A DNA stretch of 64,000 nt from Methanobacteriota archaeon (GCA_018650285.1 JABIGF010000015.1:1-64000), one strand, 5' to 3'; counted from the stretch's first letter, positions 24,004 through 32,823 are shown. Numbers and translations: made by a program. Notes: generated by a model not told the origin, from the sequence alone.

Positions 24004-24976
24004 GTTTTGTTTGTGCAGCATCCAAGTATTCTTGTGCCCACGCCTCACCATTAGTGACTAGGCGGCGAGCAAGGAAAAAGGCTGATGAGTACTCTTTTGT
24101 TTCCATTAACATCTTCAAATTCTCTTCATCGCTTCCAATAGTTTCAACGGTTTCAGTTGTAACAGTAGAGACTGAAGGTGCTGGTTTAACTCTGAGGGCC
24201 AACTCTTCCATTTTCTTTAGGAAAGTTGTTCTGCTAGCATTGTCAGGGGTTGCCCATGATGTTTTGAGTCCATCAAGTCTCTTTTCCATTCGTTCTCTAA
24301 ACAAATTTCGTGCTTTGATTTGTGGAAAGTGAGATTGTGCTTGGTCGTAACAAAACCATGCTTCATCGTATTCTTTTCTCTTTTCATGAAGGTGCCCTAA
24401 TTCAATCCATGCTTCATGGTTGAAGGGACGCTGAGCGAGAAGGCGGCGTACTAGTCGGATGAATAGTTCCTCATCTATTGTCCTGATTCGTTCTAACCTT
24501 CTTCCAAATAGGACGTTTGCCCGAGGGTCTGATAGGTCTAATTCAAAAAATCGTTGTTCAAGTTCTTGCAAAAATTCAGTATTGATGTGTTCTGACCAAT
24601 ATTCTGGGTCAAGTGGGTCTGCAGCCAAAGAGGCAGATAGAAGTTGAAAACCATGTTCTAGCATATTTACGCCGGCTAATTGTTCAAGTTGCTCAGGATC
24701 TCTGCCTAATACCGTGAAGAGGTCTTCAAGTACCGCTCTAAGACCAATTTCATCACCAGCTAAAGTTTTGATTTCTGCTAAGACGCGCCAATTTTCTTCA
24801 TGTGTAAAATCATGCAAAACGGCTTGGCGTGCGCTCTGTTCAGCCCATTTTAGGTTCTGAGGTGATGAAGTTTCATCCTGTTTTGCTAAATTGAGAAACT
24901 TTTCTGCTTGCGAGCGATGGCGATTCCCTAGGCTCCTCCGTGGATGCTGCAAGTCAGCCCCGCTACTATTCGCCAC
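23984..24976 (-). CDS. TPR-repeat protein
   Basis: 330 residues with several degenerate TPR units; the clearest reads NHEAWIELGHLHEKRKEYDE. A Thr/Val-rich linker (around VSTVTTETVETIG) separates the repeats from a C-terminal helical pair. No signal peptide or membrane segment. Starts with GTG. Convergent with the previous TPR-like gene with a 20-base overlap. The function is unknown; a protein-interaction role is likely. Confidence 0.7.
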   Translation of the reverse strand: MANSSGADLQHPRRSLGNRHRSQAEKFLNLAKQDETSSPQNLKWAEQSARQAVLHDFTHEENWRVLAEIKTLAGDEIGLRAVLEDLFTVLGRDPEQLEQLAGVNMLEHGFQLLSASLAADPLDPEYWSEHINTEFLQELEQRFFELDLSDPRANVLFGRRLERIRTIDEELFIRLVRRLLAQRPFNHEAWIELGHLHEKRKEYDEAWFCYDQAQSHFPQIKARNLFRERMEKRLDGLKTSWATPDNASRTTFLKKMEELALRVKPAPSVSTVTTETVETIGSDEENLKMLMETKEYSSAFFLARRLVTNGEAWAQEYLDAAQTKLTGSTN

Positions 24977-25026
24977 GTCATGCTCTTATGGTGGCTACCA
25001 TTGAAGTTTGCCAACAGATGAGTGCT

Positions 25027-26292
25027 TCAAAGAACAGATGTGAAGGCCTTCTTGTCACTGCCAAAAGGGATTGTGGCATCATAGCCAATTTTGGAAGTCA
25101 TTCCATCATCTGTACGAGTTGGGTCAAGGCTGCTACCTCTTTGATTACTGAGGATTATTGTATCTTTATCCGGCTGCCAACGGGTCATTAACGCCCATTC
25201 TACTCTAACTGGGTCGGCTGGATTAATATCGGTGTCAACTATTGTGACAGCCTTCATTGAAGGGTGTCCAGCAAAAGCAGCCATGATGGCATTTTTTGCA
25301 TCATCAGCATTTGAAGGCACAATTTGGACAACAGCAGCAAGCCATCCTGAACCACCAGATGTCATTACTACGTCTCGACAATCACAAACTTCTGAAACCG
25401 CTGCTAGAATGGTCGGTGCTCGCGGTAATCCCATCAAGGCGTGATGTTCTGCTAATCCAGGTAGTAGTGCATGGTAAACGGGGTTATTTCGGTGGTGAAT
25501 TGAGTGAACCTCAATCACAGGTTCCTGTCTAACATCGTCAACTGTGCCTGTGATGTCAATGTAGGGGCCTTCGTCATCATCATCGCAAGTGATTGTTGCA
25601 CACATCGCATATTCAGCATCAACTGGGACAGGTACTCCGTTGGCTAATTCAATTATTTCCATCGGTTTACCATAGAATTTCTCGTAAAGAGCGGATGCTA
25701 CAGTCAATTCATCAATCGGTTCATTGAATGACATTGCTGCAGCAAGAAGCAGACACGGGTCAGCGCCATTTACAATTGCAATATCAATAGTTTCACCTTC
25801 GGCACGCGCCTCATCAACCATTGTCCTTAGGTGGCGAGGAACTAACCTCGCGACAATGTGTGAGTCATCACGTATGAATTGTCTATGGAAAGAAACATTT
25901 CTTCTCCCTGCCCATTGTGCTATTATGATACTAGCCGACATGTAACGTCCACGATCTTGAGGGTAATGATGAGGGATGGGTAACATGGAAAGGTTGGCTG
26001 GTTGGATAGTATTCTCCATCACAGGAGGGGGCGTGGCGCATTTAACCGGCTCACTTCTATTTTTCATCGCCCATTCTAGTGTAGTTAGAAGTTCATGGGG
26101 TTGAATTCCAAATTCTCTAGCCATATTTTCACGTAGGCAGACGTTTGCAGCCGCCGAGTGATTGGGCGCGCCATCAACATTTTCAAAGAGTATGGTTTTT
26201 GTCGGATTTGCCTCAATTTGCAACCGCATCGCATTAATTGGGTCAACTTGGTTGATTCTGAGGGCGTTGTTCAGATGGTCCCTGAATGCCAT
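25027..26292 (-). CDS. UbiD-family decarboxylase, candidate anhydromevalonate phosphate decarboxylase
   Basis: 421 residues starting MAFRDHL, as UbiD proteins do. The family needs prenylated FMN and decarboxylates unsaturated acids; conserved Arg/Glu segments such as DRGRYMSASI and a HHRNNPVYHALLPG region are visible. In archaea without the classical mevalonate diphosphate decarboxylase, a UbiD relative (trans-anhydromevalonate 5-phosphate decarboxylase) makes isopentenyl phosphate, the substrate of IPK. IPK and Idi-GGPPS are encoded 5-8 kb away, so this role is plausible. A quinone- or aromatic-acid decarboxylase role is the alternative. Divergent from rps12. Confidence 0.8.
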   Translation of the reverse strand: MAFRDHLNNALRINQVDPINAMRLQIEANPTKTILFENVDGAPNHSAAANVCLRENMAREFGIQPHELLTTLEWAMKNRSEPVKCATPPPVMENTIQPANLSMLPIPHHYPQDRGRYMSASIIIAQWAGRRNVSFHRQFIRDDSHIVARLVPRHLRTMVDEARAEGETIDIAIVNGADPCLLLAAAMSFNEPIDELTVASALYEKFYGKPMEIIELANGVPVPVDAEYAMCATITCDDDDEGPYIDITGTVDDVRQEPVIEVHSIHHRNNPVYHALLPGLAEHHALMGLPRAPTILAAVSEVCDCRDVVMTSGGSGWLAAVVQIVPSNADDAKNAIMAAFAGHPSMKAVTIVDTDINPADPVRVEWALMTRWQPDKDTIILSNQRGSSLDPTRTDDGMTSKIGYDATIPFGSDKKAFTSVL

Positions 26293-26400
26293 TAGTGACG
26301 GGACTTAGACACATCGCTTGAAGGTTGGGGGAGGACTAGATTGCATAGTTGGTAAACAGTAGGCTGTGCGCTGGTGTGGTGTGGCTGTGCCGATGTACTC

Positions 26401-26421
26401 ATATATGCGGGGTAGGTCGGC
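26401..26421 (+). promoter_or_regulatory. Putative rps12 promoter with GTCGGC element
   Basis: ATATATG (26401-26407) resembles a TATA box about 40 bases before the rps12 ATG and is followed by GGTCGGCGGG (GTCGGC at 26416-26421). The TATA-to-element spacing of about 15 bases is similar to that before rrp4, EF-2 and kptA. Confidence 0.4.
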
Positions 26422-26442
26422 GGGTTGCTTCAAGGTGTGACC

Positions 26443-26871
26443 ATGGGTAGAGGACTCTTCGCTGGCTCAAAAATGAAGCGGGATCGTCAACGTTTTCGTT
26501 GGAAGGATCGAGGATACAAAAAACGAGTTCTCAAGCTCAAGCAAAAGTCTGACCCACTTGGTGGTTCAGCACAAGCAAAGGGCATCGTTATCGAGAAGGT
26601 TGGTATTGAAGCCAAGCAGCCAAACTCTGGAATTCGCAAGGCTGTCAAAATTAGTTTAATCCGAACTGGTAACAAACTAACCGCATTCGCTCCAGGTGAT
26701 GGTGCAATCAATTTCATTGATGAACACGATGAAGTAATGGTTGAAGGAATCGGTGGACGCATGGGTCGTTCTTATGGAGATATTCCTGGTGTTAGATTCA
26801 AGGTTATCAAGGTAAATGGCGTTTCATTGAATGAAATGGTCCGTGGCCGTAAAGAGAAGCCAATTCGCTGA
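26443..26871 (+). CDS. rps12: Small-subunit ribosomal protein S12 (uS12)
   Basis: Decoding-centre protein, 142 residues. Contains the conserved loop [16 protein letters not shown] and the C-terminal [18 protein letters not shown]. The archaeal N terminus reads [20 protein letters not shown]. The ATG at 26443 is chosen by homology; GGTGTGA lies just upstream. First gene of the str-type operon rps12-rps7. Confidence 0.97.
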   Translation: MGRGLFAGSKMKRDRQRFRWKDRGYKKRVLKLKQKSDPLGGSAQAKGIVIEKVGIEAKQPNSGIRKAVKISLIRTGNKLTAFAPGDGAINFIDEHDEVMVEGIGGRMGRSYGDIPGVRFKVIKVNGVSLNEMVRGRKEKPIR

Positions 26872-26880
26872 GGTGTTTAG

Positions 26881-27522
26881 ATGAGTGATGAAGAAGTTGT
26901 TGAAGAGGCGCCAGCCCCTGCTCCTGAAGAGCCAGTCAACGAATCTCCAATCGCTGGAATCGGCACCTTAGTTTTTGGAAAGTGGGATGCTACTGAAGTA
27001 TCCTGTGAAGACCCAGGTATTGCCCCATATATCAATCTCAAAACAGTAGGTGTCCCTCACACAGGTGGGCGCCACGCAAATGCTTGGTTTGGAAAATCAA
27101 AGTTATCAATTGTTGAAAGATTCATTAACAGTTTGATGCGAACTGGAAAGTATTCTGGAAAGAAGACCGCTGCTACCAAAGCATTCGAAGCAGCGCTTGA
27201 CCGTATCGCAGATAGAGATGATACAAATCCTTTGCAAACATTCGTTGATGCTGTAGCAAATGCTGCTCCAATGGAAGAAATTACTCGAATTAAGTTTGGA
27301 GCAGTTAGTCAGCCCAAAGCGGTAGATAGCGCTCCAAGCCGTCGAATTGATGTTGCACTTCGTCACTTGGCAACAGGTTCAACTCAAGCTACTCGAAAGA
27401 GTACCAAAACATTGTCACAAGGCATAGTTACTGAAATCTCTAAGGCAGCAAATGGAGATGTAACATCATTTGCTATTGGCAAGAGAGAAGAAGTAGAAAG
27501 AATCGCAGCATCTGCTCGATGA
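26881..27522 (+). CDS. rps7: Small-subunit ribosomal protein S7 (uS7) with acidic N-terminal tail
   Basis: Head protein of the small subunit that nucleates 3'-domain assembly and contacts mRNA at the exit. 213 residues: the core has RFINSLMRTGKYSGKKTAA and SRRIDVALRHLATG. The first 25 residues form an acidic, Pro/Ala-rich extension (EEVVEEAPAPAPEEP) not found in typical uS7. Nine bases after rps12. EF-2 would normally follow, but a desaturase gene intervenes. Confidence 0.96.
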   Translation: MSDEEVVEEAPAPAPEEPVNESPIAGIGTLVFGKWDATEVSCEDPGIAPYINLKTVGVPHTGGRHANAWFGKSKLSIVERFINSLMRTGKYSGKKTAATKAFEAALDRIADRDDTNPLQTFVDAVANAAPMEEITRIKFGAVSQPKAVDSAPSRRIDVALRHLATGSTQATRKSTKTLSQGIVTEISKAANGDVTSFAIGKREEVERIAASAR

Positions 27523-27547
27523 TTTCGCATACTTTTTCATTTCATGA

Positions 27548-27573
27548 AATACAACTGTAATGATAGTTGTATT
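27548..27573. repeat. 9-base inverted repeat between rps7 and the desaturase gene
   Basis: AATACAACT (27548-27556) and AGTTGTATT (27565-27573) are perfect complements with an 8-base loop. A 12-base palindrome ATTTCATGAAAT (27539-27550) overlaps its left end, and a short T-run (27533-27537) precedes it. It may end the rps12-rps7 transcript or be an operator for the desaturase, whose TATA-like box (AGTATAAC near 27603) follows by 30 bases. Confidence 0.4.
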
Positions 27574-27635
27574 CCTTAACTTAATAGTGCTAATAGAATA
27601 TCAGTATAACTACTTACAAACTACTTGGTGATAAT

Positions 27636-28793
27636 TTGGTCAATTCAGAAGTAATTAAGAAACCAATAAAAATCAATTGGATAAATACTCTTTTTCTTAC
27701 AATTACGCTAGTATTGGCCGTATTCGGTTCGATTTGGCACGGATTTACATATGGAATTACATGGGTTGAATTTGCTATTTTCTTTTTTTGGTATTTTGCT
27801 TGTGGCCTATCAATAACTGTGGGCTACCATAGGTTGTTTTCTCACCGTAGCCATCAGGCGATATTGCCGCTTCGGATTTCGTACGCATTATTTGGCGCAG
27901 GCGCATTTCAAAACTCTATATTAGAATGGAGTAGTGACCATCGTAGACATCACAAAGAGACCGATAAAGAGGGCGATCCATACAACGCATCAAGAGGATT
28001 TTGGTGGAGTCATTTCTTTTGGATAATGGTGGATGAAGAGGATGGTGTTGTAGATTATTCTAATGTTCCAGATTTGCAAAAGGATTGGGTTGTAAGGATT
28101 CAACATAGATTCATTTTTACGATTGGCTTTTTGATTGGCATGGTTGCACCTGCGATTATTGGTTATATTATTGGAGGTATACCAACTGCAATAGGCGGGT
28201 TTGTTTGGGGAGGTTTAGTTCGTACAGTATTTGTTCATCATGGCACCTTTTTGATTAATTCTGCCGCTCATGTATGGGGTAAACAATCCTATACAACAGA
28301 TAATAGCAGCAAGGATTCTTTGTGGCTTGCGTTCTTTACTTTTGGAGAAGGGTATCATAATTTTCACCACGCGTTTCAAGCCGATTATCGTAATGGATTC
28401 AAATGGTGGCAGTGGGATCCCTCAAAATGGTGGATTAGTGCTTGGGCTTTAATCAAATTTAATTCCAAATTAAAAAGAACTTCACAATCATCTATTGAGG
28501 CTGCGAAAATGAAAACAAAGTTTTCAATAATAGTTGAAAAATCCGAGCCGATACATGATAAGAAAAAGATGGAAATTTTTGAAATGAGATGCAAAGAATA
28601 TATTGTATCCATGAAAAAAACACTGAGGAGTTTAGATGAAAAACGCGAACAAATGCGTAACGCTAGTTCAAGAACACGTAGTAACATATCTAGTCAAATT
28701 TCTCAAACAAAGGAAGCAATTGCTCGGATCAATATTGATTTTCAGAAACTACTAGATGATATGATGCTACCTTCATTTCATCATTCTGTTTGA
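27636..28793 (+). CDS. Acyl-CoA/fatty-acid desaturase-like membrane diiron enzyme
   Basis: 385 residues. Three His boxes mark the membrane fatty-acid desaturase family (delta-9 type): HRLFSH (65-70), HRRHH (102-106) and HNFHH (about 240-244), between four hydrophobic segments. The enzyme would put a double bond into an acyl chain using O2. The last 105 residues form a charged, Lys-rich, coiled-coil-like extension not usual for the family. The TTG start has GGTGAT 3 bases upstream and a TATA-like box about 30 bases upstream, so the message may be almost leaderless. It sits between rps7 and EF-2 and looks more A/T-rich than both. An archaeon with only isoprenoid lipids has no obvious substrate. 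Confidence 0.88.
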   Translation: MVNSEVIKKPIKINWINTLFLTITLVLAVFGSIWHGFTYGITWVEFAIFFFWYFACGLSITVGYHRLFSHRSHQAILPLRISYALFGAGAFQNSILEWSSDHRRHHKETDKEGDPYNASRGFWWSHFFWIMVDEEDGVVDYSNVPDLQKDWVVRIQHRFIFTIGFLIGMVAPAIIGYIIGGIPTAIGGFVWGGLVRTVFVHHGTFLINSAAHVWGKQSYTTDNSSKDSLWLAFFTFGEGYHNFHHAFQADYRNGFKWWQWDPSKWWISAWALIKFNSKLKRTSQSSIEAAKMKTKFSIIVEKSEPIHDKKKMEIFEMRCKEYIVSMKKTLRSLDEKREQMRNASSRTRSNISSQISQTKEAIARINIDFQKLLDDMMLPSFHHSV

Positions 28794-28854
28794 AGGACTG
28801 GGATGATATCTGGCCCAATGCTTGCTACATTTCACAAATATCGCGGCGGTGCCC

Positions 28855-28879
28855 TTTATGAACCAAGGTCAGGTCGGCC
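28855..28879 (+). promoter_or_regulatory. Putative EF-2 promoter with GTCGGCC element
   Basis: TTTATG (28855-28860) followed by GTCGGCC (28873-28879) about 18 bases downstream, the same arrangement as before rrp4 and kptA. This would give EF-2 its own promoter although it lies close to the desaturase gene. Confidence 0.35.
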
Positions 28880-28881
28880 GC

Positions 28882-28896
28882 ATCACCAAAGGTGAT
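28882..28896 (+). promoter_or_regulatory. EF-2 leader hairpin covering the Shine-Dalgarno sequence
   Basis: ATCACC (28882-28887), AAA, GGTGAT (28891-28896) form a perfect 6-base stem with a 3-base loop. GGTGAT is the ribosome-binding sequence, 5 bases before the EF-2 ATG at 28902, and ATCACC copies the 16S rRNA anti-Shine-Dalgarno sequence. The hairpin would hide the ribosome-binding site. Confidence 0.45.
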
Positions 28897-28901
28897 ACCT
28901 C

Positions 28902-31109
28902 ATGGGACGTAAAGAAGACAACATCGCAAAAGCGACTGAAGTGATGCACGTAAGAGACCAAATTCGGAACCTCTGTATCGCGGCTCACATTGATCACGGA
29001 AAGACCACGCTTTCAGACAATTTGATTGCTGGAGCAGGTATGATGAGTGAAGAATTAGCAGGTAAAAGTCGTGTTCTAGATTTTGACGAACAGGAAGCTG
29101 CTCGCGGAATCACCATTAATGCCGCATCCGCTTCAATGGTCCACAATGTTGAAGGCGTAGATTTTCTCATTAATCTCATTGACACACCTGGTCACGTTGA
29201 TTTCGGTGGTGACGTAACTCGTGCAATGCGTGCTGTTGACGGTTGTTTCATCCTTACTTGTGCTGTAGAAGGTGCTATGCCTCAGACTGAGACTGTTGTT
29301 CGTCAAGCACTCAAAGAGAAGGTGAAGCCAGTGTTGTTTATCAACAAGGTTGACAGACTTATCAACGAACTACAAGTTACTCCAGAAGACATGCAACAGA
29401 GATTTATGGAGCAAATTACTAAGGTTAACAAATTAATTAGGCAATTCGCTCCTGAAGAGTACAAAAAAGAGTGGCAAGTCAGTGTTGCTGATGGAACTGT
29501 AGCATTTGGTTCAGCGTACCATAACTGGGGAATTACTGTACCTTACATGAAGAAGAGTGGAATTTCATTCAAGGATATTTTTGATTACTGTAACAATGAA
29601 CAACAGAGAGAATTGGCAAAGAAAGCACCTGTGCACGCTGTTCTTCTAGACATGGCTGTTAGCCAATTACCTTCACCGGTTGTTGCTCAGCCATATCGTA
29701 TCCCTAATATTTGGACTGGAGACTTAGATTCAGAACTTGGGAAGGCAATGATGGAGTGTGACCCTGAAGGGCCATTAGCTCTAATGATTACAAAGATCTG
29801 GATGGACCCACATGCTGGAGAAGTCGCCGTAGGAAGAATGTACTCTGGTACCATCGAGCACGGAGAGAGCCTTTGGGCGATTGGAGGAAGTAAGGCTGAA
29901 CGCGTTCAACAAGTCAGTATGATGGTTGGAGGCGACAGGATTGCAATTCCAAAGATTGTTTCTGGAAACATTGCTGCATTGACTGGTATTAGGTCAGCAG
30001 CAGCCGGTGTAACTGTTGCCCGCGACAAAGATATTGTCCCCTTTGAAGCAATTAGACACTATTCTGAACCTGTAGTAACTGTTGCAGTCGAGCCGAAATC
30101 AATGAAGGACCTTCCAAAGTTCATTGATGCTCTTCGTTCACTTGCTAAGGCGGACGCATCTTTGCAAGTAACTACTAACCAAGAAACTGGTGAAGCACTT
30201 CTAGCAGGTATGGGTGAATTACATCTTGAAATTACTACATATCGAATTGAAGAGGAACAGAACATCAAAGTTTCAGTCTCTGAACCTATTGTGGTTTACC
30301 GTGAAACAACTTCTGGCGATAACAAAGGACACGCCTTTGAGGGTAAGTCACCAAACCGTCACAACAGATTCTACATTGAAGTTGAACAACTTTCTGAAGA
30401 GGTTGTACAAGGTCTACGTGAAGGAGTATTCGGTAGTGGCACAATTAGGCCAAACGATGGTAAGGAAGTAGGTCGTAAGTTCGGTGAATATGGAATGGAC
30501 AAAGATTTGATGCGTAAGATATACGCTATCAATGGTACAAATGTTCTTGTCAACGACACAAAAGGTATCCAATACCTACACGAAACAAAAGAATTGCTTA
30601 TTGAAGCATTCAATGAAGTTTGTAAGAAGGGCCCTATTGCTGAAGAACCTCTGATGAGTGTTATGGTTAGGCTAACTGATGCTAAACTTCACGAAGACGC
30701 AATTCACCGTGGACCGGCTCAAACAATTCCAGCAATGCGAAATGCAGTCAAGGGCGCACTAGTGCGTGCAAACACTGCATTGATGGAGCCTATGCAGAAG
30801 ATGCACGTTTCAGTCCCTAACGATTGGCTTGGTGGGGTAACTAGAGAAATTACACAACGTCGTGGTGAAATTGAAGACATGCCATCTGATGGTGAAATTA
30901 CAACAGTTATCGGAAAGGTTCCAGTCGCTGAAACATTTGGCTTCTCAAACGATATTCGTGCAGCTAGCCAAGGGCGTGCTGTGTGGAATTCAGAAAACTG
31001 TGGTTTTGAAGAACTTCCACGTTCACTTCTTGACAAGGTTGTTGGAGAAATCCGCACCCGCAAGGGAATGAAGCCAGAAATACCTGGTGAATCCTACTAC
31101 GCAGATTGA
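28902..31109 (+). CDS. fusA: Translation elongation factor 2
   Basis: GTPase that drives ribosomal translocation; 735 residues, normal for aEF-2. G1 AHIDHGKTT, G3 DTPGHVDF, G4 NKVD are present, followed by domains II-V. The diphthamide loop DAIHRGPAQ places the modified residue at His602. Dph6, the last diphthamide enzyme, is encoded at 16434-17213. The start is fixed by GGTGAT 5 bases upstream. A desaturase gene separates it from rps12-rps7, its usual operon neighbours; no EF-1A gene follows. Confidence 0.97.
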   Translation: MGRKEDNIAKATEVMHVRDQIRNLCIAAHIDHGKTTLSDNLIAGAGMMSEELAGKSRVLDFDEQEAARGITINAASASMVHNVEGVDFLINLIDTPGHVDFGGDVTRAMRAVDGCFILTCAVEGAMPQTETVVRQALKEKVKPVLFINKVDRLINELQVTPEDMQQRFMEQITKVNKLIRQFAPEEYKKEWQVSVADGTVAFGSAYHNWGITVPYMKKSGISFKDIFDYCNNEQQRELAKKAPVHAVLLDMAVSQLPSPVVAQPYRIPNIWTGDLDSELGKAMMECDPEGPLALMITKIWMDPHAGEVAVGRMYSGTIEHGESLWAIGGSKAERVQQVSMMVGGDRIAIPKIVSGNIAALTGIRSAAAGVTVARDKDIVPFEAIRHYSEPVVTVAVEPKSMKDLPKFIDALRSLAKADASLQVTTNQETGEALLAGMGELHLEITTYRIEEEQNIKVSVSEPIVVYRETTSGDNKGHAFEGKSPNRHNRFYIEVEQLSEEVVQGLREGVFGSGTIRPNDGKEVGRKFGEYGMDKDLMRKIYAINGTNVLVNDTKGIQYLHETKELLIEAFNEVCKKGPIAEEPLMSVMVRLTDAKLHEDAIHRGPAQTIPAMRNAVKGALVRANTALMEPMQKMHVSVPNDWLGGVTREITQRRGEIEDMPSDGEITTVIGKVPVAETFGFSNDIRAASQGRAVWNSENCGFEELPRSLLDKVVGEIRTRKGMKPEIPGESYYAD

Positions 31110-31131
31110 AGTTATCTATTGGGCCTAAGGC

Positions 31132-32823
31132 TCAAGATATACGGACAAGTTGCCAATCAGTTAGTTGCCTTAGAATTTGTAGTGCGACAGAATCTGGCAT
31201 ATTGTCAAGACAAGCATGTGCCCTTTGGTGATATTCCATTGCTCTATCCTTTGCATAGTCAATTGAACCTGATGCGGTTAATTCTTCTAGGACTAGGTCT
31301 AGAGTTTCTTTTGGCGTATCATCATCCCCGCAGCCAAATGTCAAATTAAAGGTAGGTAGTTGTGCAGAATCTTGTTCTAACGCGTGGATTGCAATCAGGG
31401 TTCTTTTTCCCTCTACTACATCACTACAAGCAGGCTTACCTAGTGTTTCACTATCGCCAGTAGCATCAATTAAATCATCCATTAATTGGAAACATAGGCC
31501 AAGGTTTTCACCCCACGATGCCATGTTCTCAATGACATCGTTACTAGTGCCTGAAAGAATGGCGCCGGTCCTAGCACATGTGGTAAACATCGCTGCTGTT
31601 TTCCCTGAGATCATTGTGAGGTATTCCTCTTCACTAACAAAATCTCGATTCTCAAAATCCATGTCCAATTGTTGTCCTTCTGAAACTTTTCTAACCATTT
31701 TTCCAATAATTGAAATTAATGAACGGAAATTTTCATACGAAATTTCTTCGGCTTCACTCAATAGTTCAAATGATACAGCTAACATTGCATCTCCGGCGTT
31801 AATGGCGGTGGGCATATCAAAGGCAATGTGAACTGCTTCCCTCCCTCTTCTTAGTTCATCATTATCCATGATGTCGTCGTGTACGAGGGTGAAATTGTGT
31901 ATAATTTCTATTGCCGCACCTAAGTCATAGAGAGAGTCAGAAGCTCCTCCACAGGCATCAGCTACTAGCCATGGCATTATTGCTCGAAGTCTTTTTCCTC
32001 CCCCCTCAATTAAGTGGAGCATCGCATTCTTTAGTTTTGCATGCTTAGTTTTCTCTAATGCTGTAATGATTCTAGTTTCCACCGCGTTTGAGTGGCATTT
32101 TAGGGCATCAAGCAATGATGCCTCATTTGTTGCGGAAACATCTCCAATATGGTGAACCACATCTTCTTGAAGAGAAGCCATCTCATCAAGATGTCCCCAC
32201 CAATTTGAAACAAATCTGTCATTAATCTCCCTGAACCAAGGCGCGATATGTTGTCCATTTGTAGGGCTACCATTTACTAATTCAGCCAATTCTTGTTGAT
32301 TTACCCACCTTACTTCATCAATTTCATTTGGATTAATATCTAATGTAACATCGGCTTTAATGAAAAGAATATGGTCAAGTTCATGTTCAATCCATTTTTC
32401 ATCAGCCTTTGCCAAATAATGCATACGTGTAATTAGATGGAAGTCGGATAATGGTAGTTGGCTAGGTGGTATTCCCAATTCCTGTTCTATTTTCCTAACT
32501 GCTGCTCTTTTCACACCTATGTCGTCAGCCATTTCATTTTCATCATCCACATCAAGTGGATGGCTACAACAAGAATTAGCCCAAACTGATGGGAAGGTGA
32601 TTTTGGATGCCGCTCTTTTTTGAATCAGCAATTTTCCCTCTGAATTGAAGATATGAATGCTAAATGCGCGGTGTAAAGAGCCGTTTCCAAGGTGGCTTTC
32701 TACTTTTGACATAGAACCAATCTGGTTATCATTTTCATCAACTAAAATGACCATTTCATCCATCATGGTAGTTTGAGTTTCATCATACTCATTGCCAAGG
32801 AATGAGTGACCTTCGCCTACCAT
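31132..32823 (-). CDS. Fused isopentenyl-diphosphate isomerase (type 1) and geranylgeranyl diphosphate synthase
   Basis: 563 residues with two enzymes in one chain. Residues about 22-205 are a Nudix-type Idi: the active-site Cys lies in WANSCCSHP (81-89), the metal/acid region in WIEHELDH (144-151), and a Nudix-like helix in RAAVRKIEQELG. Residues about 235-555 are an all-alpha polyprenyl synthase with GGGKRLR (274-280), first aspartate motif DDIMD (316-320) and second DDLID (449-453). Together they isomerise IPP to DMAPP and elongate to GGPP for archaeal ether lipids. Next to ipk on the same strand. No frameshift separates the domains; the fusion is in one continuous frame. Confidence 0.92.
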   Translation of the reverse strand: MVGEGHSFLGNEYDETQTTMMDEMVILVDENDNQIGSMSKVESHLGNGSLHRAFSIHIFNSEGKLLIQKRAASKITFPSVWANSCCSHPLDVDDENEMADDIGVKRAAVRKIEQELGIPPSQLPLSDFHLITRMHYLAKADEKWIEHELDHILFIKADVTLDINPNEIDEVRWVNQQELAELVNGSPTNGQHIAPWFREINDRFVSNWWGHLDEMASLQEDVVHHIGDVSATNEASLLDALKCHSNAVETRIITALEKTKHAKLKNAMLHLIEGGGKRLRAIMPWLVADACGGASDSLYDLGAAIEIIHNFTLVHDDIMDNDELRRGREAVHIAFDMPTAINAGDAMLAVSFELLSEAEEISYENFRSLISIIGKMVRKVSEGQQLDMDFENRDFVSEEEYLTMISGKTAAMFTTCARTGAILSGTSNDVIENMASWGENLGLCFQLMDDLIDATGDSETLGKPACSDVVEGKRTLIAIHALEQDSAQLPTFNLTFGCGDDDTPKETLDLVLEELTASGSIDYAKDRAMEYHQRAHACLDNMPDSVALQILRQLTDWQLVRIS

